Of a stretch of DNA of 64,000 nt, positions 51,974 to 61,321 are shown in pieces (positions within the stretch are counted from its first letter, which is position 1; every line of letters starts with the position of its first letter). Below the pieces are notes generated by a model that had not been told where the DNA came from, searched no databases, and saw only the letters and a program-made list of their open reading frames with translations. The stretch spans positions 124,001 through 188,000 of the forward strand of contig NZ_DASVCJ010000065.1 of assembly GCF_036381655.1 (NCBI RefSeq), in the 5' to 3' direction. Origin of the DNA: Ferrovibrio sp036381655. GTDB taxonomy: Bacteria > Pseudomonadota > Alphaproteobacteria > Ferrovibrionales > Ferrovibrionaceae. A program made the translations under genes and the position numbers.

Positions 51974-52792
51974 TTAATGGGCCGCGTGAGCGGCGCCCGA
52001 CGAACCCCACCAGTAGATGGCGGTGAACAGGAACAGCCAGACGACGTCGACGAAATGCCAGTACCAGGCGGCCGCCTCGAAGCCGAAATGCTGGTCCGGC
52101 TTGAAGTGGCCCTTCATGGCCCGGATCAGGCAGACGAGCAGGAAGATCGTGCCGACGATGACATGGAAGCCGTGGAAGCCGGTCGCCATGTAGAAGGTCG
52201 ACGAATAGATGCCGTCCTTGAAGCCGAAGGCGGCGTGGCTGTACTCGAAGGCCTGACAGCTGGTGAACAGCAGGCCGAGAATGACGGTCAGCGTCAGGCC
52301 CTGCACCAGACCCTTGCGGTCGTTATGCAGCAGGGCATGGTGCGCCCAGGTCACCGTCGTGCCGGACAGCAGCAGGATCAGCGTGTTGATGAACGGCAAT
52401 TCCCAGGGATCGAAAGTCTCGATGCCCGCCGGCGGCCACTGATGGTTGATCGCCTCGGTCGGGAATAGCGCGGCGTTGAAGAAGGCCCAGAACCAGGCGA
52501 CGAAGAACATCACCTCGGAGGCGATGAACAGCAGCATGCCGTAGCGCAGGTGAAGCTGCACGACCGGCGTGTGGTGCCCCTCGACATGGGCTTCGCGGAT
52601 GACGTCGCGCCACCAGGCGATCATCGTGTAGAGCACGATGAGAAGGCCGGGGACGATCCAGAGATAGCCATGGCCATGGAAGCCGGCGACAGCGCCGAGC
52701 GCCAGGACGAAGGCGCCGATGGAGCCGGTGACCGGCCATGGGCTCGGGTCGACGAGATGGTAATCGTGATTGCGGGCGCTGCTGGCGGCCAT
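51974..52792 (-). CDS. ctaE: Cytochrome c oxidase subunit III
   Basis: A 272-residue protein with seven membrane helices: LVDPSPWPVTGSIGAFVLAL, VMFFVAWFWAFFNAALFP, the conserved TTVTWAHHALLHNDR and HGFHVIVGTIFLLVC. Core subunit of the aa3 complex. Confidence 0.97.
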   Translation of the reverse strand: MAASSARNHDYHLVDPSPWPVTGSIGAFVLALGAVAGFHGHGYLWIVPGLLIVLYTMIAWWRDVIREAHVEGHHTPVVQLHLRYGMLLFIASEVMFFVAWFWAFFNAALFPTEAINHQWPPAGIETFDPWELPFINTLILLLSGTTVTWAHHALLHNDRKGLVQGLTLTVILGLLFTSCQAFEYSHAAFGFKDGIYSSTFYMATGFHGFHVIVGTIFLLVCLIRAMKGHFKPDQHFGFEAAAWYWHFVDVVWLFLFTAIYWWGSSGAAHAAH

Positions 52793-52830
52793 GTGGTCTT
52801 ACCCCCTAGTTACGCAGTCGTTGCACATAC

Positions 52831-53424
52831 TCAGTTCACCGATCTTGCGGCGGAGCCGCGATCGGAAACCTGTTTCTCCCCTTCCTCCACGCGGAAGAAG
52901 GTGTAGCTCAAGGTGATCGTCGTGACATCCCGCGTCTGCGGATCCTTGAGCAGCTTCGGATCGACGTAGAACGACACCGGCATGTCGACGGTCTGCCCCG
53001 GATTCAGCCGTTGCTCGGTGAAGCAGAAGCAGGCGATCTTGTTGAAATACTGTCCGGCCTTGTCGGGCGTGACGTTGAATGCCGCCTGGCCGGTGATGGC
53101 CTGATCGGTCGGGTTGCTGGCGCGATAGAAGATCAGCGTCTCCTCGCCCGGACGGACCGTGACCTGGCGCTGCTCGGGCTGGAATTTCCAGGGCATGCCG
53201 GGCGCCACGTCCGCGTTGAAGCGGACCTTGACCGTGCGCTCGGTCGGGTCGGTCACGCCAGGCGCCGACTCGGCCCGCAGCGGCGTGCCGGAAAAGCCGG
53301 TGACGCGGCAGAACAGGGAATATAGCGGCGCCGAGGCGAAGGCGCCGCCCAGCATCAGGGCGGCGACGGCGCCGCAGATGGCCGCGATGCGCAGATTGCG
53401 CCTGCTGCCGGGCTGGCGGCTCAT
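52831..53424 (-). CDS. ctaG: Cytochrome c oxidase assembly protein CtaG/Cox11
   Basis: A 197-residue copper chaperone with one N-terminal membrane helix (AAICGAVAALMLGGAFASAP), PLYSLFCRVTGFSGT and the copper-binding CFCF in NKIACFCFTEQRLNPGQ, plus MPVSFYVDP. It delivers CuB to subunit I. Its start overlaps the coxF-like stop by 4 bp. Confidence 0.96.
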   Translation of the reverse strand: MSRQPGSRRNLRIAAICGAVAALMLGGAFASAPLYSLFCRVTGFSGTPLRAESAPGVTDPTERTVKVRFNADVAPGMPWKFQPEQRQVTVRPGEETLIFYRASNPTDQAITGQAAFNVTPDKAGQYFNKIACFCFTEQRLNPGQTVDMPVSFYVDPKLLKDPQTRDVTTITLSYTFFRVEEGEKQVSDRGSAARSVN

Positions 53425-53555
53425 TGCCCACCTCCGGTCATCTTGGCGATGGTGATCAGGTAAAACAGGATCACCAGCGCCAGCAGAACACCGCCCAAAG
53501 CATAATTGCGCGCCCTGCGGCGCTTATGGTGGTCGTGAAGAGGCATGGCGCTCAT
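53421..53555 (-). CDS. CoxF-like small membrane protein of the oxidase cluster
   Basis: A 44-residue protein, MSAMPLHDHHKRRRARNYAL then one membrane helix (GGVLLALVILFYLITIAKM). It overlaps both neighbours by ATGA (ctaB stop at 53552, ctaG start at 53424), so it is certainly part of the operon. Position and architecture match the CoxF/small accessory protein seen between ctaB and ctaG in alphaproteobacteria. Confidence 0.85.
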   Translation of the reverse strand: MSAMPLHDHHKRRRARNYALGGVLLALVILFYLITIAKMTGGGQ

Positions 53556-54487
53556 GCTCTCCAGCCCAATCCATGTTCCGCCAGCAGCAGGGCGAAGAGC
53601 AGGAAGAGGTACAGGATCGAATAGGCGAACATGTGCTTCGCCGGGCGATCCGTCTCGCTGCGCCAGATGCGCAGCGCCAGCAGGAGGAAAATCGCCCCGA
53701 GCAGCGCGGCGACGCTGCCGTAAAGCGGGCCAGCCAGCCCGAGCGCCCAGGGTGCCAGCGTCAGCGGCACCAGCAGCAGGCTGTAGATCAGGATCTGCCG
53801 GCGCGTCTCGCGGGCGCCGGCGACGACGGGCAGCATCGGCACGCCGGCGCGCGCGTAATCGTCCGAGCGATACAGCGCCAGCGCCCAGAAATGCGGCGGC
53901 GTCCACATGAAGATGATGGCGAACAGCAGGACCGGCATCAGGCTGAGATCGCCGGTCACCGCCGCCCAGCCGATCATCGGCGGGAAGGCGCCGGCGGCGC
54001 CGCCGATCACGATGTTCTGCGGCGTGCGCCGCTTCAGCCACATCGTGTAGATGAAGACATAGAAGCCGATGGTCAGCGCCAGGATGGCCGCCGCCACCCA
54101 GTTCACCGCCAGGCCCATGACGATGACCGAGCCGACGGCGAGCACGCTGCCGAAGCCGAGCGCCTCGTCGCGGCTGACCCGGCCCTGCGGGATCGGCCGA
54201 CCGCGCGTGCGCGCCATCACGGCATCAATATCGGCGTCATACCACATGTTGATCGCACCGGATGCCCCGGCGCCGATGGCGATGCACAGCAAGGCGGTGA
54301 CGGCCAGTGTCGGATGCAGGCTGCCCGGCGCCAGGACCAGCCCGACCAGGCCGGTGAACACCACCAGCGACATCACCCGCGGCTTCAGCAAGGCCAGATA
54401 GTCGGCCGGCTGCGCCTCGCGGCAAACCGTTTCGAGGCCGGCAGAGCCGGCCTCGTCGCGTTCCGTGATATAACTCGCGTCCGTCAC
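53552..54487 (-). CDS. ctaB: Haem O synthase (protohaem IX farnesyltransferase)
   Basis: A 311-residue UbiA-type prenyltransferase with about nine membrane helices and the Asp-rich NMWYDADIDAVMARTRGRP motif (first DxxxD), plus HFWALALYRSDDYARAGVPM. It makes haem O, the precursor of haem A of the oxidase. Confidence 0.97.
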   Translation of the reverse strand: MTDASYITERDEAGSAGLETVCREAQPADYLALLKPRVMSLVVFTGLVGLVLAPGSLHPTLAVTALLCIAIGAGASGAINMWYDADIDAVMARTRGRPIPQGRVSRDEALGFGSVLAVGSVIVMGLAVNWVAAAILALTIGFYVFIYTMWLKRRTPQNIVIGGAAGAFPPMIGWAAVTGDLSLMPVLLFAIIFMWTPPHFWALALYRSDDYARAGVPMLPVVAGARETRRQILIYSLLLVPLTLAPWALGLAGPLYGSVAALLGAIFLLLALRIWRSETDRPAKHMFAYSILYLFLLFALLLAEHGLGWRA

Positions 54488-54547
54488 TGATACTCTCCCG
54501 CGGCCCGGAAGGTAAGGCCGGGCCGCCCGGCCTTACGCAATCCGGTC

Positions 54548-56158
54548 CTACTTGATGACCGGCAGCTTTTCGTACTGGTGGAACGGCGGCGGCGAGGACA
54601 GGGTCCATTCCAGCGTCGTCGCACCCTCGCCCCACGGGTTGTCGGCCACCCGCTTCTTGCGGATGAAGGCGTAGATCACCGAGCAGACGAAGAACAGCGT
54701 CGAGCCGAAGGCGATATACGAGCCGATCGAGGCGATGTAGTTCCAGCCGGCGAAGGCATCCGGATAATCCGGGATGCGCCGCGGCATGCCCTGCAGCCCG
54801 AGGAAGTGCATCGGGAAGAAGGTCAGGTTCACGCCGATGAAGGTGGTCCAGAAATGGATCTGGCCCGCCGTCTCGCTCAGCTCATAGCCGGTCATCTTGC
54901 CGAACCAGTAGTAGAAGCCGGCGAAGATGGCGAACACGGCGCCGAGGCTGAGCACGTAGTGGAAATGCGCCACCACGTAATAGGTGTCCTGCATGTAGGT
55001 GTCGATGCCGGCATTGGCCAGCACGACGCCGGTCACGCCGCCCACCGTGAACAGGAAGATGAAGCCGATGGCGAACAGCATCGGCACCTTGAACTCGATC
55101 GAGCCGCCCCACATCGTGGCGATCCAGGAGAAGATCTTCACGCCGGTCGGCACCGCGATCACCATGGTGGCCGCGGTGAAATAGGCGCGGGTGTCGACGG
55201 CGATGCCGGTGGTGTACATGTGGTGCGCCCACACGACGAAGCCGACCACGCCGATGGCGACCATCGCGTAGGCCATGCCGAGATAACCGAACACCGGCTT
55301 GCGCGAAAAGGTCGAGATCACCTGGCTGATGATGCCGAAGCCCGGCAGGATCAGGATGTAGACTTCGGGGTGGCCGAAGAACCAGAACAGGTGCTGGAAC
55401 AGGACCGGATCGCCGCCCATCTCAGGCTTGAAGAAGGCCGTGCCGAAATAGCGGTCGGTCAGCAGCATGGTGATGCCGCCCGCCAGAACCGGCAGCGAGA
55501 GCAGCAGCAGGAAGGCGGTGACCAGCACCGACCAGACGAACAGCGGCATCTTGTGCAGGGTCATGCCCGGCGCACGCATGTTGAAGATGGTGGTGATGAA
55601 GTTGATCGCGCCCAGGATCGAGGACGCGCCCGCGATATGCATGCTCAGGATCGTCAGGGCGACCGCCGGGCCGGGATGGCCGACATCGGAGCTGAGCGGC
55701 GGATAGAGCGTCCAGCCGGTACCGGCGCCGTTGCCGCCGGCCGGCCCCTCCACGAAGACGGAGAGCAGCAGCAGCAGGATCGCCGGGATCAGCAGCCAGA
55801 AGGAAATGTTGTTCATGCGCGGGAACGCCATATCCGGCGCGCCGATCATCAGCGGCACGAACCAGTTGCCGAAACCGCCGATCATCGCCGGCATGACCAT
55901 GAAGAAGATCATCAGCAGCGCATGGCCGGTGACCAGCACGTTGAAGAGCTGATGGTTGCCGCCGAGGATGCCGTCGCCCGGGTTCATCAGCTCGGCGCGC
56001 ATCAGCACCGAGAAGAGGCCGCCGAGCAGACCCGCCACGATGGCGAAGATCAGATACATCGTGCCGATGTCTTTGTGGTTGGTCGAATAGACCCACCGGC
56101 GCCAGCCGGTCGGATGGTCGTGATGGGCGTGATCTGCTTGGGCGTGGGCATGAGCCAT
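54548..56158 (-). CDS. ctaD: Cytochrome c oxidase subunit I
   Basis: A 536-residue haem-copper oxidase subunit. The N-terminus (STNHKDIGTMYLIFAIVAG), haem ligand His in NVLVTGHALLMIFFMVMP, CuB ligands in FWFFGHPEVYILILPGFG and VWAHHMYT, and the K/D-channel segments mark an aa3-type enzyme. Terminal oxidase pumping protons during O2 reduction. Confidence 0.98.
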   Translation of the reverse strand: MAHAHAQADHAHHDHPTGWRRWVYSTNHKDIGTMYLIFAIVAGLLGGLFSVLMRAELMNPGDGILGGNHQLFNVLVTGHALLMIFFMVMPAMIGGFGNWFVPLMIGAPDMAFPRMNNISFWLLIPAILLLLLSVFVEGPAGGNGAGTGWTLYPPLSSDVGHPGPAVALTILSMHIAGASSILGAINFITTIFNMRAPGMTLHKMPLFVWSVLVTAFLLLLSLPVLAGGITMLLTDRYFGTAFFKPEMGGDPVLFQHLFWFFGHPEVYILILPGFGIISQVISTFSRKPVFGYLGMAYAMVAIGVVGFVVWAHHMYTTGIAVDTRAYFTAATMVIAVPTGVKIFSWIATMWGGSIEFKVPMLFAIGFIFLFTVGGVTGVVLANAGIDTYMQDTYYVVAHFHYVLSLGAVFAIFAGFYYWFGKMTGYELSETAGQIHFWTTFIGVNLTFFPMHFLGLQGMPRRIPDYPDAFAGWNYIASIGSYIAFGSTLFFVCSVIYAFIRKKRVADNPWGEGATTLEWTLSSPPPFHQYEKLPVIK

Positions 56159-56182
56159 GGCGATCTTCCTTAACTTAACCGT

Positions 56183-57061
56183 TTACTGAGCGTTGCGGGC
56201 GTCAGCCAGACGCGGCGAGGACGACTCGCCGTCCAGCGAGGCGAACTGCTTCTTCGCCTCCTCGACCCACTTGGCATAGGCCTCCTTCGAGACGGCTTTC
56301 ACCTCGATGGGCATGAAGCCATGCAACTGGCCGCAAAGTTCCGAGCATTGCCCATAATAGGTGCCTTCGCGCTCGACGCGGAACCAGGTCTCGTTGAGGC
56401 GGCCGGGAACGCCGTCCTTCTTCACGCCGAAGGCCGGCATGGCCCAGGAATGGATCACGTCGGCGGCGGTGACCAGCATGCGCACATCGGTGTTCACCGG
56501 CACCACGACCACATTGTCCGTGGTCAGCAGGCGCGGCTGGCCTGGCTTCAGGTCGGCTTCCTGCACGATGTTGGAATCGAAGGTGAAATTGCCGTTGTCC
56601 GGATATTCGTAGGACCAGTACCATTGATGGCCGATCGCCTTGATGGTGAGCTGGGCGTCGGGCGACTTGTCGCCGTAATACAGCAGCTTGAAGGACGGCA
56701 CCGCGATCACGATCAGGATCAGGATCGGCACCACGGTCCAGACCACCTCGACCAGCGTATGGTGCGAGGTCTTGGACGGGACGGGATTGGCCGAGGCGCG
56801 GAAGCGCAGCATCACGTAGATCAGCAGCACCAGCACGAAGGCGGTGATCAGGGTGATGATCCACAAAAGCAGGCCGTGGAAATGATGCATCTGATCCGCC
56901 ACCGGAGTGACGGAGGGCTGCAGGCCGATATGCCAGGGGCTCGGTTGGCCCACGACCTCCTGGGCCAGCGCCGGAACAGCCTTAAAGAGAATGGCCACGA
57001 CACCAAGCGCCGCAACCCGCAGCGCCAGCCGGCCAGCGCGCGTAAACCAGTTCCACCCCAT
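56183..57061 (-). CDS. ctaC: Cytochrome c oxidase subunit II
   Basis: A 292-residue subunit with a signal peptide, two membrane helices and a periplasmic CuA domain: ADVIHSWAMPAFGVK, then YGQCSELCGQLHGFMPI with the paired Cys and Met ligands. It accepts electrons from cytochrome c. First gene of the operon; a 210-bp region separates it from the divergent sensor at 57272. Confidence 0.98.
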   Translation of the reverse strand: MGWNWFTRAGRLALRVAALGVVAILFKAVPALAQEVVGQPSPWHIGLQPSVTPVADQMHHFHGLLLWIITLITAFVLVLLIYVMLRFRASANPVPSKTSHHTLVEVVWTVVPILILIVIAVPSFKLLYYGDKSPDAQLTIKAIGHQWYWSYEYPDNGNFTFDSNIVQEADLKPGQPRLLTTDNVVVVPVNTDVRMLVTAADVIHSWAMPAFGVKKDGVPGRLNETWFRVEREGTYYGQCSELCGQLHGFMPIEVKAVSKEAYAKWVEEAKKQFASLDGESSSPRLADARNAQ

Positions 57062-57271
57062 CGTTTTATACCCTCACTTATGGTCGGACAGAGTCTGTAT
57101 CTTCGAGGACCGGAACATACACTGTGGCCGCCCCGAGGCACAGTGCCCCACGATTATGCGACGATTTGTCGCTCTGCGTCGTGCCGGGCGGTTTGATCTT
57201 AATCATTGATTCGCCTCGCCCTTGCCTACCCGGAATGGTCCCCCTAATCTGCCTTCTCAGGGGGTGCGGGC
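57062..57271. promoter_or_regulatory. Divergent control region between oxidase operon and PAS/GGDEF/EAL sensor
   Basis: 210 bp that must hold the ctaC promoter and the sensor promoter. I found no textbook -35/-10 pair and no clear operator. Given its position it is the natural place to look for ActR or other redox regulation. Confidence 0.4.
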
Positions 57272-60200
57272 ATGCTTGATCCAGTCCAGCGGAAACTGAC
57301 CCAGGACATCCTGGATTGGTTGGACCGGCCCGCATTCACGGTAGAATGCGATTCCGCTGACAACTACCATTACGTGTCATGCAACGCCGCCTACTCGGCC
57401 CTGACCGAGATGAGCGAAAACGAGCTGGCCGGCCAGGTCTTTTCGGTCGGTTTCGCCCTGGGCGAAGCGGAAAAGCTGCGCATCCTGCTGGAAGCGGCGC
57501 GCCGCGAGAACCGGCGCCAGATCGGCTCGACTCTGATTCGCTGGGCGAATGGCTGGCTGTGCCAGGGCCTGACGGTGGCCCCGGTCAGCGACGCCGGCGG
57601 CCAGGTTTCCGGCCTGGTGGTGATCGCCGAGGCCAGCACCCCGGAAAAGATGCATCAGGTGGCGCTGCAGGTCGCCGAATACAAGCTGCGCGACTTCGCC
57701 GAACTGGCCTCCGACTGGTTCTGGGAAACCGATGCCGAGCATCGCTTCACCTGGATCTCCGAATCCTCCTCGCAGCAGACGAACACCTTGCGCAGCCTCT
57801 ATCTCGGCCGGCGCCGCTGGGATATCGCCACGCAGAACAACGCCGAGGCCGACCAGCAATTCTGGGACGAGCATCGCCGCCTGCTCGACCGGCATCAGCC
57901 CTTCCGCGGCTTCCGCTACTGCTCGATGATCAGCGGCCAGGAAATGTGGATCGAGATCAACGGCAAGCCCGTTTTCGATGCCGAAGGCCGCTTCATGGGC
58001 TATCGCGGTTCCGGCCGCGACATCACCGAGCAATACCGGCAGCAACGCCGGATCGAGGTGGCGCTGCGCCAGGCTGAGGAAGCCAGCCGGGCGAAGAGCC
58101 AGTTCCTCGCCAATATGAGCCATGAGCTGCGCACGCCGCTGAACGCGATCATCGGCTTCTCCGAAATCATCCGCGACCAGATGTTCGGCTCGGTCGGCGT
58201 GCCCCGCTATGTCGATTACGCGCGCGACATCAATGCCTCGGGCACCCATCTGCTGGCGCTGATCGGCGACATCCTCGACATGTCCCGCATCGAGGCGGGC
58301 TATTACGCGCTCGACGAAAAGGCTGTCGACCTGTCGGCGGTGATCGAATCCGCCCTCACCATGGTCCGCCCCCAGGCCGAGCGCGGCGGCATCACGCTGC
58401 GCAACCTGTCGCCCGACAACCTGCCGAAGCTGCGCGCCGACGAGCGCGTGGTCAAACAGGTGCTGATCAACCTGCTGGGCAACGCCGTGAAGTTCACGCC
58501 GGCAGGCGGCACCATCGATGCGATCTTCCGCCAGTTGCCCGACGGCAGCCCGTCGCTGATCGTGGTGGATACCGGCATCGGCATCGCGCCGGAACGGCTG
58601 GAACAGATTTTCGAGCCGTTCCAGCTCGCCAAGGCCGAAGTCGCGCGCCAGCATGGCGGCACCGGCCTCGGCCTGTCGATCAGCAAGCGCCTGATGGAGC
58701 TGCATGGCGGCACGCTGGCGATCTCCAGCACCCTCGGTCACGGCACGCAGGCGCAGATGACCTTCCCGAGCTGGCGCCTCCTGTCCGATGGCGGTCAGGA
58801 CTGGCAGCCGCCGCCCGAGGCGGCCGCTGCCGCCCCGGCATCGCCGGCTGCGGCACCCGCCGCAGCGAAGCCCGCGGACAAGGCGGCGGCAGATAAAGCG
58901 GTCAAGCCAGCCAAGGCGGGCAAGGCGAACAGACAATCCGCCGAAGAAGATCCTGCCCTCGCGGACGCCGGCTCGACGCTGCGCAGCCTGCTCGAAACCA
59001 TGGGCGAAGGCGTCATCAATATCGACAACCGCGGCACGATCGTCGCCATCAGCGATACCGGCGCCCATGTCTTCGGCTACAAGCCCAGCGAATTGATCGG
59101 CCAGAGCGTCAATATCCTGATGCCGGAGCCTTTCCGCTCGGGGCATGACAGCTACATCCAGAATTATCTCACCACCAAGCGCGCGAAGATTCTCGGCCTC
59201 GGGCGCGATACGCTCGGCCGCAAGAAGTCGGGCGAGATATTCCCGATCCATCTGAGCGTCGGCGAATTCCACAACGGCACGGAGGTCGGCTTCATCGGCA
59301 TCTTCCGCGATATCTCCGACCGCCGCGACGTGGAATTGCGGGCCGAGTTCGCCAGCCGCAACGATCCGCTGACCGGCATTCTCAACCGCAGCAGCTTCAT
59401 CGCCGAGACCGAACGCATGCTGAGCGCACAGCACCGGCTGGATGGCGGTCTATGGGTGCTGTTCAACCTCGACATGGACGGCTTTCGCGACATCAATGAG
59501 GGTTTCGGCTATCACATCGGCGACACGGTGCTGAAAAGCACGGCCGACCGGCTGGCCGATGTCCTGCCGCGCGAGGCCCTGGTCGGGCGCATCGCCGCCG
59601 ATCAGTTCGCGGCGCTTGCCGCCGTCAACGATCTGAACAACGCGTTGAATCTGGCGCAGGCCCTGCACGGCCAGCTCACCAAGCCGCTCGCCATCGACGG
59701 CCGGATCGTGCCGCTGAAGGTGAGCATGGGCGCCGCGATCGTCGACGATCCGGGCGAAAAGATCGGCGATGCGCTGGCCAAGGCCGAACTGGCGATGAAG
59801 CTGGTACGCGCCGCCGGCGGCGATGCGACCCGATTCTACAGCCCGGAAATGACCCGGGCGGCCGAGCGGCGGCTGCGGCTGACCATGAATCTCGATGCCG
59901 CGGTGGAGAATGACGAGTTCCACCTCGTCTATCAGCCGGTGGTGGAAGCCGCCTCCGGCGCGATCTGCGCCATGGAAGCCCTGCTGCGCTGGCGCCATCC
60001 GGATCTCGGCGCCATTTCGCCCTCGGAGTTCATCCCGCTGGCGGAGGAGACCGGCAGCATCATCCAGATCACGCGCTGGGTGTTCAGCAACGTCTGCAAA
60101 CAGCTTCGGCAATGGCTGAAGGATGGCGTCGAGCCGCGCCGGGTTTTCGTCAACGTCTCCGGCCAGCAATTCGTGCGCGACGACCTGCCCGGCTATTTCC

Positions 60201-60649
60201 GCAAGCTGCAGAACGAAGAACCGGGGCTGATCCCGTTCCTGGGCATCGAGATCACCGAGCAGGCGGCGATCCAGAATATGGAGGCGACTGTCGGGGCGAT
60301 CCGGGAACTGGCGGAGATCGGCGTCGATGCGGCGCTGGACGATTTCGGCACCGGCTATTCCTCCCTGAGCTATATCCAGCGGCTGCCGATCCGCAAGATC
60401 AAGCTCGACCGCGCCTTCATCGCCGATCTGCCCGGCAACAACCGGGATATCGCCCTCGTCCGCGCCATGGTCGGCATGGCCAACGGTCTGGACCTGCCGG
60501 TCGTCGCTGAGGGCGTCGAAACCGCCGCCCAGCGGGATTTCCTGCGCGGGGTCGGCTGCAGCGAATTGCAGGGTTACCTGATCAGCAAGCCGGTGCCGGC
60601 GGAAGCCATGACGGCGCTGCTGCGCAAGAGCGAACGCCGCCGGCGCTGA
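57272..60649 (+). CDS. Multi-domain sensor: PAS-PAS-histidine kinase, FixL-like PAS, degenerate GGDEF, EAL
   Basis: An 1125-residue protein without membrane helices. Domains: PAS (about 15-125), PAS (145-260), HisKA with NMSHELRTPLNAIIGFSEII (His284) and HATPase (GTGLGLSISKRL), an Ala/Lys/Pro linker (about 510-555), a PAS resembling haem PAS of FixL (MPEPFRSGHDSYIQNYL and LGLGRDTLGRKKSGEIFP; His625 and Arg645 are at the FixL haem-ligand and distal-Arg spacing of 20), a GGDEF-like domain with AADQF in place of GGDEF (about 775-779), and an EAL domain with EALLRWRHP (Glu902), VNVSGQQF, EITEQAAI, DDFGTGYSSL (Asp1023-1024), KIKLDRAFI and VAEGVET. It likely hydrolyses c-di-GMP and may autophosphorylate. 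Confidence 0.93.
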   Translation: MLDPVQRKLTQDILDWLDRPAFTVECDSADNYHYVSCNAAYSALTEMSENELAGQVFSVGFALGEAEKLRILLEAARRENRRQIGSTLIRWANGWLCQGLTVAPVSDAGGQVSGLVVIAEASTPEKMHQVALQVAEYKLRDFAELASDWFWETDAEHRFTWISESSSQQTNTLRSLYLGRRRWDIATQNNAEADQQFWDEHRRLLDRHQPFRGFRYCSMISGQEMWIEINGKPVFDAEGRFMGYRGSGRDITEQYRQQRRIEVALRQAEEASRAKSQFLANMSHELRTPLNAIIGFSEIIRDQMFGSVGVPRYVDYARDINASGTHLLALIGDILDMSRIEAGYYALDEKAVDLSAVIESALTMVRPQAERGGITLRNLSPDNLPKLRADERVVKQVLINLLGNAVKFTPAGGTIDAIFRQLPDGSPSLIVVDTGIGIAPERLEQIFEPFQLAKAEVARQHGGTGLGLSISKRLMELHGGTLAISSTLGHGTQAQMTFPSWRLLSDGGQDWQPPPEAAAAAPASPAAAPAAAKPADKAAADKAVKPAKAGKANRQSAEEDPALADAGSTLRSLLETMGEGVINIDNRGTIVAISDTGAHVFGYKPSELIGQSVNILMPEPFRSGHDSYIQNYLTTKRAKILGLGRDTLGRKKSGEIFPIHLSVGEFHNGTEVGFIGIFRDISDRRDVELRAEFASRNDPLTGILNRSSFIAETERMLSAQHRLDGGLWVLFNLDMDGFRDINEGFGYHIGDTVLKSTADRLADVLPREALVGRIAADQFAALAAVNDLNNALNLAQALHGQLTKPLAIDGRIVPLKVSMGAAIVDDPGEKIGDALAKAELAMKLVRAAGGDATRFYSPEMTRAAERRLRLTMNLDAAVENDEFHLVYQPVVEAASGAICAMEALLRWRHPDLGAISPSEFIPLAEETGSIIQITRWVFSNVCKQLRQWLKDGVEPRRVFVNVSGQQFVRDDLPGYFRKLQNEEPGLIPFLGIEITEQAAIQNMEATVGAIRELAEIGVDAALDDFGTGYSSLSYIQRLPIRKIKLDRAFIADLPGNNRDIALVRAMVGMANGLDLPVVAEGVETAAQRDFLRGVGCSELQGYLISKPVPAEAMTALLRKSERRRR

Positions 60650-60695
60650 GGCCGGTCATCCGTCGCTGTAGAAATCGTCATCGTCAGCCTGAAGG

Positions 60696-61127
60696 TCAGC
60701 CCTTTGCTTTGGCCAGATTCAAGGCCACGGCCGCGCGGATCAGCGCCTGCAGCGCCTTTTCGTCGATCCTGTCGCCCTGCCGGAGATCGATGGCCCGCCG
60801 CGTGCTGCCATCGAGGCTGGCGTTGAACAGCCCGGCGGGATCCTCCAGCGCAGCGCCCTTGGCGAAGGTCATCTTCACCACCGCCTTGTAGGTCTCGCCC
60901 GTGCAGACGATGCCGGCATGCGACCAGACCGGCACTCCGCGCCACTTCCATTCCTCGACGATTTCCGGATCGGCCTGTTTGATCAGGCGCCGTATCCGGG
61001 CCAGCGTCTCGCCCCGCCAGTCGCCCAGCTCCTTGATCCGCGCGTCGATCCGTTTCGCGGCGGGCATGCCGTCCGGCGCGCCGGTCTTGCTGCCCGTCTT
61101 GCTCCCGGTCTTGTTCATGGTGCTCAC
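60696..61127 (-). CDS. DUF1801 domain-containing protein
   Basis: A 143-residue protein; the N-terminal KTGSKTGSKTG is a small repeat, then RIKELGDWRGETLARIRRLI, VEEWKWRGVPVWSHAGIVCT and YKAVVKMTFAKGAALEDPAG, which mark DUF1801 (YdhG-like). A start at the fourth codon is also possible. Function unknown. An IS1595 relic begins about 40 bp upstream of its start. Confidence 0.9.
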   Translation of the reverse strand: MSTMNKTGSKTGSKTGAPDGMPAAKRIDARIKELGDWRGETLARIRRLIKQADPEIVEEWKWRGVPVWSHAGIVCTGETYKAVVKMTFAKGAALEDPAGLFNASLDGSTRRAIDLRQGDRIDEKALQALIRAAVALNLAKAKG

Positions 61128-61164
61128 TCCCGTATCCCCGCCCCCGGATCGCCGCGCCGTCTCT

Positions 61165-61290
61165 CTCTATCTGGCGGAAGTCGACTTCCGCTACAACGGT
61201 CGCTCAATCGACGACAATGCCCGCGCCGTACCGCCCGGCAAGAGCTCGGAAGGCAAGCGCCTGACCTATCGGCGGACTTACAACGCCTAA
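61165..61290 (+). pseudogene. IS1595 transposase C-terminal fragment
   Basis: Reads LYLAEVDFRYNGRSIDDN and KSSEGKRLTYRRTYNA before a stop, closely similar to the last 42 residues of the intact transposase (YLAEFDFRYNGRSVDDD, EGKRLTYRRTNRA). Sequence upstream of 61165 has no similarity, so the fragment is truncated there. Confidence 0.9.
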
Positions 61291-61321
61291 GCCGATTGCC
61301 CCGGCTACGGTGCGTCGCCGA

